Assembly (NCBI RefSeq): GCF_003369915.1
Contig: NW_022881614.1
Location: forward strand, 4,733,001-4,797,000
Length of the DNA: 64,000 bases
Source: Drosophila miranda
Lineage: Eukaryota; Arthropoda; Insecta; Diptera; Drosophilidae
Direction of reading: 5' to 3'
Part shown: piece by piece, positions 47,701-58,952 of the stretch
Position numbering within the stretch: the stretch's first letter is position 1
Layout: the number at the start of each line of letters is the position of its first letter
Made by a program: the position numbers and the translations under genes
The notes under the pieces: generated by a model
What the model saw: the letters and a program-made list of their open reading frames with translations, nothing else
The model's database searches: none
Told to the model about the DNA's origin: nothing

Positions 47701-47948
47701 GAGTAATTACGACTAAAGTTTTTTGATAAGTAAATGGCTTTTTGAGCGACTTCTGATGGCATTCTTATTGCGCAGACTCAGCCTTAGACTCAGACTAGAG
47801 AATGCTTTTCATATTGATCAGGACTGATATTCGTGCTATTAGTAAAAGCCAGACCTGTTCCTGCTGGAGGTCAGGCATTACAAAGAGCAGATGGCAAAGA
47901 AAGACATACAACCATACATACATACATACATAGGACCCATGGTCTCCA

Positions 47949-48455
47949 CTAATTGACGTCGTCGAACAGGCAACGTTTCTCGCACACAAAGTAGCGCTGC
48001 TTGCTGCATTTCTCGTTCACCCAGGTACTAGTGATGGCATAGAGGCCCAGGCAGTGCCTGTTTTCGCTGGGATAGTAGTCGAAACCGGGCTGGAAGTTGC
48101 GGTTTGTAAAGGTGCGTCCGTTGCTGAACCAGATCCAGTTGTAGGAATTGTCCAGATCCGTGCCCGAGGTCCACACGGGTTCGTTCAGCAGCTGGCGCTG
48201 GGAGCTGCCGCGGGTGTACAGGAAATTGCGCAGAGCCCGCTGATCGCTCTCTGTGGGGATGCTGACCAGAGTGTAGCCGTAGGAGGCACAGGTGGCCTGG
48301 GCCTGGTACCAGTTCACCTTGGCAAAGGTACCCAGGGCGTACTTCCCATCGGTAACAACGAACGGAGGGAATTGGATGTCAGACGGATCGGGTGATGGCG
48401 TCGTTTGGGCCCAGACCAGGCCGAAGAGCAGACATATAAGAGACAGGGAACGCAT
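47949..48455 (-). CDS. Secreted C-type lectin A, copy 1
   Basis: Single exon, 168 residues. Signal peptide 1-16 ends before QTTPSPDP. A C-type lectin domain spans about 38-162 with the conserved disulphide cysteines C56-C158 and C135-C150. The long-loop position reads QPGFDYYPSE in place of EPN or QPD, and WVNEKC stands where WND is usual, so classic calcium-dependent sugar binding is uncertain. TATATAAG on the minus strand lies about 40 bases upstream of the start. Likely a haemolymph or gland-secreted lectin. Its place beside eIF3f2/TTC7/Ptr recalls a melanogaster lectin gene of this region (CG8343, from memory). Confidence 0.88.
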   Translation of the reverse strand: MRSLSLICLLFGLVWAQTTPSPDPSDIQFPPFVVTDGKYALGTFAKVNWYQAQATCASYGYTLVSIPTESDQRALRNFLYTRGSSQRQLLNEPVWTSGTDLDNSYNWIWFSNGRTFTNRNFQPGFDYYPSENRHCLGLYAITSTWVNEKCSKQRYFVCEKRCLFDDVN

Positions 48456-48687
48456 CTTTGTTTCGTATAAGCCAATACAGAGTGCAACTATCCTTATATA
48501 TACATATTTTTGTCACCCTTGGCTCCTAATTGCCTTTCGCATTCATCACTGTCATCAAACCCCCCGATAAGCAGCGGGAATCTGGGATAACTAAGCACTT
48601 TTTCCAAATTGGTTTAGCTTCGCGATTCTTAGCCTTAGACACAGACTATAAAAAGGGGTTCCCTCAGTGGCAGACATCCTGTTCAGA

Positions 48688-49332
48688 ATGCTTTTTATTT
48701 TGCTCATCGTCTGTGGTGTAACTGTAGCCACCAACAACACTAATTTGGAGTTGATATTCGGTTACGATTGTAATCCTTTGGTTCAATGAACACTATTCCG
48801 TAGCGACTTTTGCCAAGGTAAGACCGAGTCACCTTCTAAGTTCTAGCTATTTCTGGGTATCTTTTGGGTCTCTGCAGGTCAACTGGTTAGAGGCCCATTA
48901 CATTTGCAACAGCGTCGGTGCCGTCCTAGCCACTGTGCACAATCCGGATCAGCATTTGCTGATGCTTCAGCGTGTCAATCGTAGTAGTAAGGCTTGGAAA
49001 ATCCCCAATCCCATTCCCCCAAAAGGAAAAAACATCTAATGTTTCCCATTTTGCTAGATTATGTCTTGGGCGATAAACGCTTCTGGTTGGGCGCCACGAA
49101 TCTGGTGGAAAGCGACACCTCATGGACCTGGCTTAGCAGTGGGCTACCCATGACGTACAGTCTCTGGGCAGAGAAGGAGCCCCCGTCGGATGAGAATGCT
49201 AGCGATGCTTGCCTTATGCTGGGCCTAGACACAATGTGGCATGCGGCACCCTGCAATCAGAAGTTCAATTTTATATGCGAGAACATTTGTCTAGTGAACG
49301 CCACTACCATCAACAATCAAATATATGTTTAG
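48688..49332 (+). pseudogene. C-type lectin B, copy 1 (frameshifted)
   Basis: Exons 48,688-48,817, 48,878-48,986 and 49,058-49,332, with good GT-AG introns. TATAAAA lies at 48,647. Exon 1 encodes a signal peptide (MLFILLIVCGVTVA) but its frame ends at TGA 48,787. The lectin-domain frame (WFNEHYSVATFAK, then VNWLEAHYIC) is shifted by one base. Exon 3 holds the C-terminal half (KRFWLGATNL, CLMLG, FICE). Copy 2 has the same shift. A missed exon could rescue it, but I see none. Confidence 0.7.
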
Positions 49333-49748
49333 GACTTATTTTGAATGCCAAAAGTACAAGCTATTGGAATTTCAATATCAACTATACATATGTCATGGGG
49401 GCTAAGAAAAAGCTTGAATCTTAGCAGAAATTCGTTCCAGGGCTGATATTTGTGCTATCAGTAAAAGACAGACCTGTTCCTCCTGGAGGTCAAGCATCAC
49501 GAAGAGCAAGTCCCAGCGTATGCCCAACAATGGGACGGCACCGCACCCAAGTAAGATTTGATTTGCGCTCCATGAGAACAGAGAGCTTTTAAGCTGAGTA
49601 ACGTAGCAGTGAGAGTTGGCGCGGCTGCAGGTATTGTGGCGGCGAATTCAAATGCTCCCATTACAGCGTCATGCAGAACATGCGTATTGTCCTGATGCCG
49701 CTATAAAAAAGCAACACATTTTAATACAATCTCCAGTGAATGTTGTTT

Positions 49749-49856
49749 CACCTCCGAGACTCTCTCCATCAGCTTGGGAAATCCGAAAATCCGCCAGCAA
49801 TGGCCAACAAAGAGATCACCTTGCTCCAGGCGTTTTCCGCCTCAAAGAACTTAAGC
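49749..49856 (-). pseudogene. Bcl-2-family (BH1) fragment, decayed, copy 1
   Basis: The minus strand reads FEAENAWSKVISLLAIAGG, then after a frameshift PKLMERVSEV. WSKVISLLAIAGG resembles a BH1 motif (NWGR...F.GG), as in fly Buffy/Debcl. The BH2 part kept in copy 2 is deleted here. Small fragment in the spacer of lectin unit 2; not functional. Confidence 0.45.
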
Positions 49857-49961
49857 TTCAGAAGCGTTTTGCTTTTGAACATTCAGAAATCATTGAATTC
49901 TGTTTTATTTATAGTATGTTTATAAACTAACACCGATAAATTCTAGGACCCATGGTCTCCA

Positions 49962-50360
49962 CTAATTGACGTCGTCGAACAGGCAACGTTTCTCGCACAC
50001 AAAGTAGCGCTGCTCGCTGCATTCCTCGTTCACCCAGGTACTGGTGATGGCATAGAGGCCCAGGCAGTGCCTGTACCCGCTGGGATAGTAGTCGAAGCCG
50101 GGCTGGAAGCTGCTGTAGGTGTACAGGAAATTGCGCAGAGCCCGCTGATCGCTCTCTGGGGTGATGCTGACCAGAGTGTAGCCGTAGGAGGCACAGGTGG
50201 CCTGGGCCTGGTACCAGTTCACCTTGGCAAAGGTACGCAGGGCGTACTTCCCATCGGTAACAACGAACGGAGGGAATTGGATGTCAGACGGATCGGGTGA
50301 TGGCGTCGTTTGGGCCCAGACCAGGCCGAAGAGCAGACATATAAGAGACAGGGAACGCAT
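49962..50360 (-). CDS. C-type lectin A, copy 2 (internal deletion)
   Basis: 132 residues, in frame with copies 1 and 3 but lacking 36 residues after FLYT (positions 81-116 of copy 1), a 108-base in-frame loss. The signal peptide and all four disulphide cysteines remain. The lost segment contains the central strands and the WTSGTD/WIWFSNGR part of the domain, so the fold is probably broken. TATATAAG upstream is retained. Best read as a degenerate copy. Confidence 0.75.
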   Translation of the reverse strand: MRSLSLICLLFGLVWAQTTPSPDPSDIQFPPFVVTDGKYALRTFAKVNWYQAQATCASYGYTLVSITPESDQRALRNFLYTYSSFQPGFDYYPSGYRHCLGLYAITSTWVNEECSEQRYFVCEKRCLFDDVN

Positions 50361-50592
50361 CTTTGCTTCGTATAAGCCAATACAGAGTGCAACTATCCTT
50401 ATATATACATATTTTTGTCACCCTTGGCTCCTAATTGCCTTTCGCATTCATCACTGTCATCCAACCCCCCGATAAGCAGCGGGAATCTGGGATAACTAAG
50501 CACTTTTTCCAAATTGGTTTAGCTTCGCGATTCTTAGCCTTAGACACAGACTATAAAAAGGGGTTCCCTCAGTGGCAGACATCCTGTTCAGA

Positions 50593-51232
50593 ATGCTTTT
50601 TATTTTGCTCATCGTCTGTGGTGTAACTGTAGCCACCAACAACACTAATTTGGAGTTGATATTCGGTTACGATTGTAATCCTTTGGTTCAATGAACACTA
50701 TTCCGTAGCGACTTTTGCCAAGGTAAGACCGAGTCACCTTCTAAGTTCTAGCTATTTCTGGGTATCTTTTGGGTCTCTGCAGGTCAACTGGTTAGAGGCC
50801 CATTACATTTGCAACAGCGTCGGTGCCGTCCTAGCCACTGTGAACAGTCCGGATCAGCATTTGCTGATGCTTCAGCGTGTTAATCGTAGTAGTAAGGCTT
50901 GGAAAATCCCCAATCCCATTCCCCAAAGGAAACATCTAATGTTTCCCATTTTCCTAGATTATGTCTTGGGCGATAAACGCTTCTGGTTGTGCGCCACGAA
51001 TCTGGTGGAAAGCGACACCTCATGGACCTGGCTTAGCAGTGGGCTACCCATGACGTACAGTCTCTGGGCAGAGAAGGAGCCCCCGTCGGATGAGAATGCT
51101 AGCGATGCTTGCCTTATGCTGGGCCTAGACACAATGTGGCATGCGGCACCCTGCAATCAGAAGTTCAATTTTATATGCGAGAACATTTGTCTAGTGAACG
51201 ACACTACCATCAACAATCAAATATATGTTTAG
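50593..51232 (+). pseudogene. C-type lectin B, copy 2 (frameshifted)
   Basis: Exons 50,593-50,722, 50,783-50,891 and 50,958-51,232. Nearly identical to copy 1 and sharing its exon-1 frame break, so the lesion predates the duplication. Minor changes include G to C in the FWLG/FWLC residue at about 50,990. Confidence 0.7.
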
Positions 51233-51639
51233 GACTTATTTTGAATGCCAAAAGTACAAGATATTGGAATTTCAATATCAACTATACATATGTCATGGGG
51301 GCTAAGAAAAAGCTTGAATCTTAACTGAGACTTTTACTGCTATCAGTAAAAGCCAGACCTGTTCCTCCTGGAGGTCAAGCATCACGAAGAGCAGGTCCCA
51401 GCGTCTGTCCAACAATGGGACGGCACCGCACCCAAGTAAGATTTGAACTTGAATTGCGCTCCAAGAAAGCAGAGAGCTTTTAAGCTGAGTCACGTAGCAG
51501 TGAGAGTTGGCGCGGCTGCAGGTATTGTGGCGGCGAATTCAAATGCTCCCATTACAGCGTCAGGCAGAACATGCGTATTTTCCTGATGCCGCTCTAAAAA
51601 AGCAACACATTTAATACAATCTCCAGTGAATGTTGTTTC

Positions 51640-51775
51640 TCATTGATCCAGGGCACCAGCTCATCCTCAATCACCTCCGAGACTCTCTCCATCAGATTGG
51701 GCAATCCGAAAATCCGCCAGCAATTGCCAACAAAGAGATCACCTTGCTTCAGCCCATTTCGACCTCTAAGAACTT
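51640..51775 (-). pseudogene. Bcl-2-family (BH1-BH2) fragment, decayed, copy 2
   Basis: The minus strand reads SKVISLLAIAGG after a stop, then in another frame PNLMERVSEV followed by IEDELVPWINE. DELVPWI is a BH2-like signature and SKVISLLAIAGG a BH1-like one, with the expected spacing shortened. It keeps the BH2 part that copy 1 lost. Lies in the spacer of lectin unit 3. Confidence 0.5.
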
Positions 51776-51888
51776 AAGCTTCAGAAGCGTTTTTTTTGCC
51801 TTTGAACATTCAGAAATCATTGAATTCTGTTTTATTTATAATAAGTATATAAACCAACACCGATAAATTCTAGGACCCATGGTCTCCA

Positions 51889-52395
51889 CTAATTGACGTC
51901 GTCGAACAGGCAACGTTTCTCGCACACAAAGTAGCGCTGCTCGCTGCATTCCTCGTTCACCCAGGTACTGGTGATGGCATAGAGGCCCAGGCAGTGCCTG
52001 TACTCGCTGGGATAGTAGTCGAAGCCGGGCTGGAAGTTGCGGTAGGTGAAGGTGCGTCCGTTGCTGAACCAAATCCAGTTGTCTGCATTGGCCAGATCCG
52101 TGCCCGAGGTCCACACGGTATCGTTCAGCAGCTGGAGCTGGGAGCTGCCGCGTGTGTACAGGAAATTGCGCAGAGCCCGCTGATCGCTCTCCGTGGTGAT
52201 GCTGACCAGAGTGTAGCCGTAGGAGGCACAGGTGGCCTGGGCCTGGTACCAGTTCACCTTGGCAAAGGTGCCCAGGGCGTACTTCCCATCGGTAACAACG
52301 AACGGAGAGAATTGGATGTCAGACGGATCGGGTGATGGCGTCGTTTGGGCCCAGACCAGGCCGAAGAGCAGACAGATAAGAGACAGGGAACGCAT
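51889..52395 (-). CDS. Secreted C-type lectin A, copy 3
   Basis: 168 residues, intact. Chosen start ATG 52,395 aligns with copies 1 and 2; an upstream in-frame ATG at 52,455 lies in the promoter region. Same signal peptide, cysteine pattern and QPGFDYYPSE loop. Differs from copy 1 by about a dozen residues, mostly in the central region. TATATAAG upstream is retained. Together with copy 1 it is a full-length gene of the array. Confidence 0.88.
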   Translation of the reverse strand: MRSLSLICLLFGLVWAQTTPSPDPSDIQFSPFVVTDGKYALGTFAKVNWYQAQATCASYGYTLVSITTESDQRALRNFLYTRGSSQLQLLNDTVWTSGTDLANADNWIWFSNGRTFTYRNFQPGFDYYPSEYRHCLGLYAITSTWVNEECSEQRYFVCEKRCLFDDVN

Positions 52396-52562
52396 CTTTG
52401 CTTCGTATAATCCAATACAGAGTGCAACTATCCTTATATATACATATTTTTGCACCCTTGGCTCCTAATTGCCTTTCGCATTCATCACTGTCATCCGATC
52501 CCCCCGATAAGCAGCGGGAATCTGGGATAACTAAGCACTTTGTCCAAATTGGTTTAGCTTCG

Positions 52563-53291
52563 TTGGGTTCTCGTTTCTCGTTGCACTTTGCAGTTTGGCG
52601 TTTGCCATAAATATTGCTCCCTAGTAAATCTCAATTTCAAGCTCTGCGCAAATCCGTTTGCCATTTTTATGTTAAAGTTTTCTCTTGCTAATAATGTTAT
52701 CCCTCCCCTCCCTCCAAAAAGTCGGTCGGATTCGAGCAAGTGTAAGGAAATTTATCGAAAAAATGTAAAAGCATATCTCATTTAACTCTGCTGTCAGCTG
52801 GGGGGACGTTATGACGGGTCAAGGATTGAACCGAACCCTCGGTCCAACTTTTTCCCCCACTCAATCTCAATGCACATTTCCTTCCTTTCTCTGAGTATAC
52901 TGTCTGTGTGTGTGCTGTCTGTTTGCGTGGGTGTGTGCGTGTTGGCCAAGTGTTTACGAGTCCCTTTGGTATTGGGCAGCAACGAAATGTGCAAACACAG
53001 ATCGCTGCATTCCACAATCTATTCCCTTTAAGAGAGCAGGGAAATTGACATAAAATCAAAAACTGCTGGAGCATTCTGTGTGGCAGGGGGCGTATGCGTA
53101 ATATGATTTCTGTGAATGGCTCCCCATTCAGATTCGCATTTGCATTTGGCCATTCAGCACAAAAGGTTCGCATAGCGAACAAGGTCATTTCATGGCTGGG
53201 GAAACAGAATGTCAATGGAATAAAAGAATATCGTGGTCGGGATTTTTTCAATATCTTTCCAAAATGTTCTAAAAATTGATTTTATCATGAT
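52563..53291. other. Interval between lectin array and tRNA cluster
   Basis: Unique sequence right of the array breakpoint. Open frames on both strands overlap and lack domains. A GT-rich tract lies near 52,905-52,945. No gene seen. Confidence 0.55.
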
Positions 53292-53317
53292 TTCAGGTTC
53301 GATTCCTGGCAGGATCG
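53292..53317 (+). pseudogene. tRNA-Arg 3' fragment
   Basis: Matches the T-arm and acceptor 3' strand of the tRNA-Arg genes at 53,471 and 53,937 (CAGGTTCGATTCCTGGCAGG then ATCG). The 5' half is absent. A relic of a third tandem tRNA-Arg. Confidence 0.8.
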
Positions 53318-53470
53318 TGAGATATCTTTCTTTTGTATAAATTTATGTATATTGTATTTTTAAATATCTCTTCAGTGTACACCATATAAAACCTAATCTG
53401 GTTTAGTCCGAAACCCTTTCCATATCTTTTCAATATCGCATGGGTGTAATCACGCACCGTATTATCAACG

Positions 53471-53543
53471 GGTCCTGTGGCGCAATGGATAACGCGTCTG
53501 ACTACGGATCAGAAGATTCCAGGTTCGACTCCTGGCAGGGTCG
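53471..53543 (+). tRNA. tRNA-Arg (ACG), copy 1
   Basis: 73 nt: acceptor GGTCCTG/CAGGGTC (with G-U pairs), anticodon loop GACTACGGA with ACG, T-arm CCAGGTTCGACTCCTGG, discriminator G. A T7 Pol III terminator follows at about 53,551. One acceptor base differs from copy 2 (CAGGGTC against CAGGATC). Confidence 0.95.
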
Positions 53544-53936
53544 GAGATATCTTTTTTTATTTTTATTTTCTTATATACATATTTCGTATGTTAAATATTA
53601 CTCGATTAAAGCCACAATTTTTTATTTTCTATGACATCGAATCTTATTCACCCACCATACAAAATCTGACTGTTAAATTTGTATTCTTTTCGATAGGTCT
53701 GTTGATAGATGGATATCAATAGATATGTACATATATTATTTATAGATATTTGAATGCATAAATAGAAAGTGTTAGGCTCCTTCTTAGAGAATCAGAGTTT
53801 GTTTCTTTCGAAAATAAAGTACCAACAAGTCCCATTTATAATAATTTCATATACCCATAGCGCTAAAATTAACCCCAAGCCCTTTTCATATATTCTCAAA
53901 AACGCAACACAGTATTTAGACGCCTGAATAGCAACG

Positions 53937-54009
53937 GGTCCTGTGGCGCAATGGATAACGCGTCTGACTACGGATCAGAAGATTCCAGGTTCGACTCCTG
54001 GCAGGATCG
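53937..54009 (+). tRNA. tRNA-Arg (ACG), copy 2
   Basis: 73 nt, all stems paired, anticodon ACG, followed by a T7 terminator. Preceded by the same AACGG context as copy 1, indicating local duplication. Confidence 0.96.
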
Positions 54010-54171
54010 CAAGAGAATCTTTTTTTAAGTTTTTTTGCTTAAATTATTTGTCAATTTGAATACGTATTCGAATATTTAAGTACTATATCAAAAAAATATT
54101 TAAGAAGATTTTCTGAATATTTTCCAAATTTATTCCAACTCAAAACAAAAACAGACAAAATAGTTTGATTT

Positions 54172-54243
54172 CGCCCAACGTGGGGCTCGAACCCACGACC
54201 CTGAGATTAAGAGTCTCATGCTCTACCGACTGGCTAGCCGGGC
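54172..54243 (-). tRNA. tRNA-Lys (CTT), one base short in the D-stem
   Basis: Minus strand, 72 nt: acceptor GCCCGGC/GTTGGGC, anticodon loop CTCTTAA with CTT, sound T-arm. The 5' D-stem strand is GCC against GAGC on the 3' strand, whereas the usual fly gene has GCTC. One base is missing, so the D-stem cannot pair fully and the gene may be inactive. Confidence 0.88.
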
Positions 54244-57200
54244 ACTTGCCTCACCATCCGCAAAGTGCTCATTTATCGGAGAGAGCGGTGAAGATCGGTT
54301 CTCTTCTAATGATAAAAAAAAGTTCTATGAATAATAAAAACAAGTATTTATGTATGTATCTTTCCACATAAATAGGTATTTCCGCGTTGGTAACATGACT
54401 ATTTATGATATGAAAATAAATCTATAAATAAAACAGCTTATGGAATTTTTATGTTTCTATATAAAAGAACCCACAAGTGAGGCAATTTCCCAAACATTCA
54501 CCACTTTGTTGAGCAAATTGAGCTGTTCTCGGTTGCCCTTTGTTGAATGTGCACAATTAAATGGTGAAACTTGTTGACAAGATGACGTGATCTATTAGCT
54601 TTGGTTATTTGTCTTTGCTTGGTTGCAGGGAAACGGAAAAATTGCAATTAAATTGGATGCTTGATGCTGCAAAGGACACACCACTCCCTCCCCCACTGAC
54701 AACAGAAAGTCAAGCAGGATAAATGCAACGAACGTCCCCAGCGGACTAAGGCTCCTGCAGCTCCTTCCTTAACTTAATTTATGCGTTTGCCGGAGGGATA
54801 GGGACTGGTGGGATGTTCTTGGCTTTCAGCTGTTGAACATTTTCGCAGCACGTAAAACGAAGGTCGTCAAACGCTTAGCTTTGTTTTATGGCGTAGAAAT
54901 ACATCTTAGGACCCTCAACTTGCTCACTTTCAGAGTCCTTCTGGTGAATGTCATTCGTGGGAGATTGGACAAGGCTGAAATAATTGAAACATGGTTAGTG
55001 TTAGACTGTGTGTGAGATTGAAATGTTCTCAAGCTGCGGCTTGACTGAAAATCAAATTCTTCACGTAGGAGTTTTAATAATCAGCCCAATTAGAGCCTGA
55101 ATGGTGACTTGCCTTCGTATTCAACGCCTTCTTTTGGGATCCTCCTTTTTTTAAAGCCCTTCTTTGGTTAACTCCTTTCTTGGTCCCTCGTTTATGCCCT
55201 AGAAATCACTGCAACCGACTGCAAATGCTTCATTAAGATTGTATCGTTCTCCTTGGGTTGTGGTCGTGGTCGTTCCTTTTGTTCGCTTTCCTTTCCTTTC
55301 CCCAAATGTCCGCCATCAATGCTAAAGACAGTGACAGGGTGACCCAGGCAGCCCGTTCCTTTCGTCTTAATTAACAAATTTCCCGATATACTCATACTCT
55401 TCGCTGTCACTGGGTTCTACTATCGTGGGGTAAAAAGTTTCCAGCTAATTAGAAGACCAGTAAGAAGAACTAGGGGGAGCCATGCAATTTGCGAGTTTAT
55501 TAATTTTATGTCGATTTGCATGCAATTTCTGGCTCAAGGCTAAGCTTTATCTGAGCTTCAGTTCGTTTATGATGCTGGGAGCCGAGCATCACATCCGAGC
55601 GTAATATAGCAGAAAGACATTTCATGGATGCCACTAGCTAATTAAAACTAATGGTCTGCTGCCATCAGGCATCTGGCAGGGACGACTGCAGGTGGATCGA
55701 TTCGGTTCGGTGTGGCAGTGGCAATGCTGCAATTCAATCGGAAGACAAAGCCACTCCCTCGAAAGGTAGCAAAAGTTACGCAATATAAAAGACTGGCACG
55801 CGATTTTTCGATACCCCATTGGGGTTAGGTGAGGGTAGGTGGTGGGGGGTAGGGGCCCGCTTGCAAATCCGACACGAAGGACAGTGCAAAGTCATTCCAG
55901 TTGTTGCGTGCCACGCATTTCCCAGTGGCCCTGGCAGTGGCACTGCCAGTGCCAGTTTCAGCATGAGAGACAGTATCTGTAACAGTGGCACCCTTAGAAC
56001 AACTCAACTGTAAATTGGCTTAACCGTAGTTTATCATTAAATTTGATGTCATTTTATTTCACGTTGCGTTGCACGTGAATTTTTCGATGTCTTATGTGCA
56101 TGCGGAACGTGTTTGGGGACAAGGAAATGTTAAGAAATGGCCAAGAAAATAAAGCTAAAAGTTCCTAAAGCAGGATTAGGAGAGGTAATTTGCGTAAGAT
56201 AGGATTACTCTTGCATTCTCGATATACACACATATATCTAGAATATCGTTGATCATCTTCGTTAAATATTCCATCTTTACAAGCTAATCTTTAATCTCAT
56301 TAACTGAATGTATGTTTTTCATATACCCTTAGTAGGAGTACGATCCTGGTTCTCTAAATAGAATTCATTTCAATCGATTTGTGCTGCTGATTCCATACTC
56401 TATCTTAACAACAACAAAATATGGCCTATCTACTGGAAAGATATCTCTATAATCTCTATAAAAGATGTCATCCTACTATGCCAATTATTCATAGAGAAAT
56501 CTCTTTAATGAATACCTTCTGAATATGTAACCTAAATACACCTGTAGCAACGCCAAACTTGAATCTATCCCAGGCCTAGACAGACAAACCCTCAGTAGTA
56601 ATAAGACACCAAACCATTCATTATTCAAGCACAGCACTGATTGTATATCAAGAGACAGACAGACAGATAATACAACCCTATTGGCCGGACTCATCTATAA
56701 TTAGCCAACCCCTTGAAGGCCATTACGTGAATAATCCATGGGACCCGCTGATTAGGCGACCGACTCCTCTGCCCAGATTCCCCTGGAAGTCAACTCTCGT
56801 GGCGAGAGTAAATTGACAATTGAATTAAGTGCGTTAAGTGCTATCATTCTGAATGAGTACGAGACGAGTTTTGGTATGTGTATGAGTATGTGTATGAGTG
56901 CCTGTGTGAGTGCAACCAGCCACAAAGGCAACAGCAACAGCCAGTCACGACATGGTCCTTACAAAAAGGATCCGACAGCTGTGTTGTGTTGTGGCAGCTT
57001 TTTATCCGTCGAGTAAGCAAAAGTTTTTATGTTGCAACTTGCCACCAAACAAGCTGTGGTGGCAAGCCATTATGACATTTTCCTTGAAGGATAATTGTCG
57101 ACGGGGTGTCCTTGACAGTAGATGGGAAGTGGTATTGGTTCCAGGGATAAGGGGATGTACATATACACATCTATATATGACCAAGGTTAAGCGGTTATGC

Positions 57201-57447
57201 AAGCAATAGCCTTGTCAAAGCGTCACCTCCCTCTCCAATATGGGGGGAGGACTTGGAGATAATTAATGTAATTTACCTAATCCCATTCTAATCCCACTGT
57301 ATAAAACAGGTTATAGAACAACTAATAAATGACTTGAGAGCCATATAGTAATCATTCTGACATTTGAGAGGTTTCGCTCCAAGCTCTGACTTGAATAGAG
57401 ACTGAGGGAACGGATCTACTCTGTAGATAACAACAAAAGCAAAGAAC
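54244..57447. other. Non-coding interval
   Basis: Between the tRNA cluster and the P450 remnant. Short repeats only (GTGGG runs near 55,840; CAGTGGCACTGCCAGTGCCAG near 55,935; ATGAGT repeats near 56,880). No gene, tRNA or transposon recognised on either strand. Confidence 0.55.
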
Positions 57448-58952
57448 CTACGAAGAAACCCTCTCCACTCTCAGATAGATCTCATCCTTGGAGGCAAGAA
57501 CACCAGAAAAGGGAGCAAATTCGATCGTCTTCACGGTCGTATCGCACCACAGGACGCGATGATTGCGCAGTAGATGGACGAGACCGAGTTTCGATTGCAG
57601 GAGACCCAGGCGCATACCAATGCAGTTACGGGGTCCCACACCGAAGGGCATATAGGCATCCATGTTCAGTTTGTCCTTGTTGGAGACATCGAAACGTTCC
57701 GGATCGAATTTCTCCGGTTCGGGCCAGTACTTGGGGTCGCGTTGTATGCCCACGGCCGACACATAGACGGGTGTTCCATCGGGCAGCTCCATGTCGTGGT
57801 GTGGAGCCAGAGTGAAGCGTTCGCCCTGTGAGGGCTGGGCGCATTCGCGTTCGGCATATCCCACGATGGGGTACAGGCGCAGGGTCTCGTTGACAACCTT
57901 GGAAAGGTAGGGCATCTCCTAGATGCGTTCGTTAGCTGATGTGATCGTCGTCGCCGAAGTATTCCTCGATCTCCTGCCACAAGCGATTCTGAATCTCTTC
58001 GTTTTTGGCCAGCGTCATGGTGGAGGAGCTGGTCTCGTAGCCGGCCGTCTGGAAGATAGCCGCCTGGGCCACCAAATAGTCCATGTTCTTGGCCTTATTG
58101 TTCTTGTCAGGACTGGCGGCCGCCTCCCGTTTTAGGGCCAGCAGGACATCAACAACATAGTTGATGCTGCTCCGGATAAACTGGGAGGTGCTCTTCGAGA
58201 AGACCTTTACCTTGGCCAGAGTGGCCAGAGCCGGCAGCATGAATATGATCGCAAAGTCAATGGCCCGACTCACGGACCGGGCAAAAATGGCCTGGTTGTG
58301 GCGGAAAAATTCGCTCTTGGGATCCTGCAGGGCGTTAGCATCCAGGCCGAAGGCTATGGTCGCAATCAGATCGGTGGTGAAGCGGGCACACAGACTCTTG
58401 ATCGTAACTATCGAATCCTTCGGTTCACGGCCAACATTCGCCTCTAGATTTTTGCCGATCTGCGGATGGCATAGAAGAAAATTGTTATTCTTGAATCGAT
58501 AGACCTAAGGATTCGTCTTGTGCTTACCTTCACCATCAATGGATACATCTGCTTGATCTTGCCTTCCACTCCGGGCTGCGCACGAAGAACAGATTGTTGT
58601 AGCCCAGGGCATCGTCATGCGGATCCGTTTGCAGCTTTCGATTAGTGAATTAGCTGAATTTCTTGATCATCACCGTCTTGACCAGGTCCAGATCGCGTAT
58701 GACCAGGGCTGGCCGATAGGCCAAGTACACACCGATGATCGGCTCGTTCTCCAGGCCGGGAGCCTCGTGGAATTTCCTGATCTGGTCGAAGAATGGCAGC
58801 CGTCCGGTAAGGAACCCCACCGTATCACCCAATATGGGCAGTGGCCCGATTTCCTTCACTCCATGGCGCTTCCAAAAGCTGTGGCGCCGCTTGTGCCACA
58901 CGTAAAACACGATCGCCACAGTGGCGATCAGAAAAAGTAGCTCAGTGAACAT
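57448..58952 (-). pseudogene. CYP6-type cytochrome P450 pseudogene
   Basis: Microsomal P450 of the CYP6 type on the minus strand. ATG 58,952 gives a membrane anchor (LLFLIATVAIVFYVW) and a proline-rich hinge (IGPLPILG). Later parts have the I-helix AGYETSSST, the ExxR helix (ETLR) and the haem loop FGVGPRNCIG near 57,615. Lesions: TAA near 58,650; a frameshifting deletion near 58,585; an apparent loss before DVLLALKRE (near 58,155); loss of a few codons in STMTLAKNE (near 58,010); and a one-base insertion giving TAA near 57,932, then a TAG. A short intron (about 58,461-58,527) is kept. Cannot encode a full enzyme. The orthologue is not identified. Confidence 0.88.

Larger units (their letters stand above)
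47820..52562. repeat. Tandem array of lectin A / lectin B units (2.5 copies)
   Basis: Unit 1 is about 47,820-49,436, unit 2 about 49,437-51,327, and unit 3 about 51,328-52,562. Each starts with a leader containing AGTAAAAG(C/A)CAGACCTGTTCCT. Lectin A (-) follows, then a shared intergenic promoter of about 230 bp, then lectin B (+). Units 2 and 3 carry about 430 extra bases with a Bcl-2-like fragment. Unit 3 stops in the promoter, so it has no lectin B. Confidence 0.9.

Noticed and set aside
52778-53251. 157-codon minus-strand frame right of the lectin array
   Set aside because: Low-information sequence with a frame open by chance; no domain or homologue recognised.
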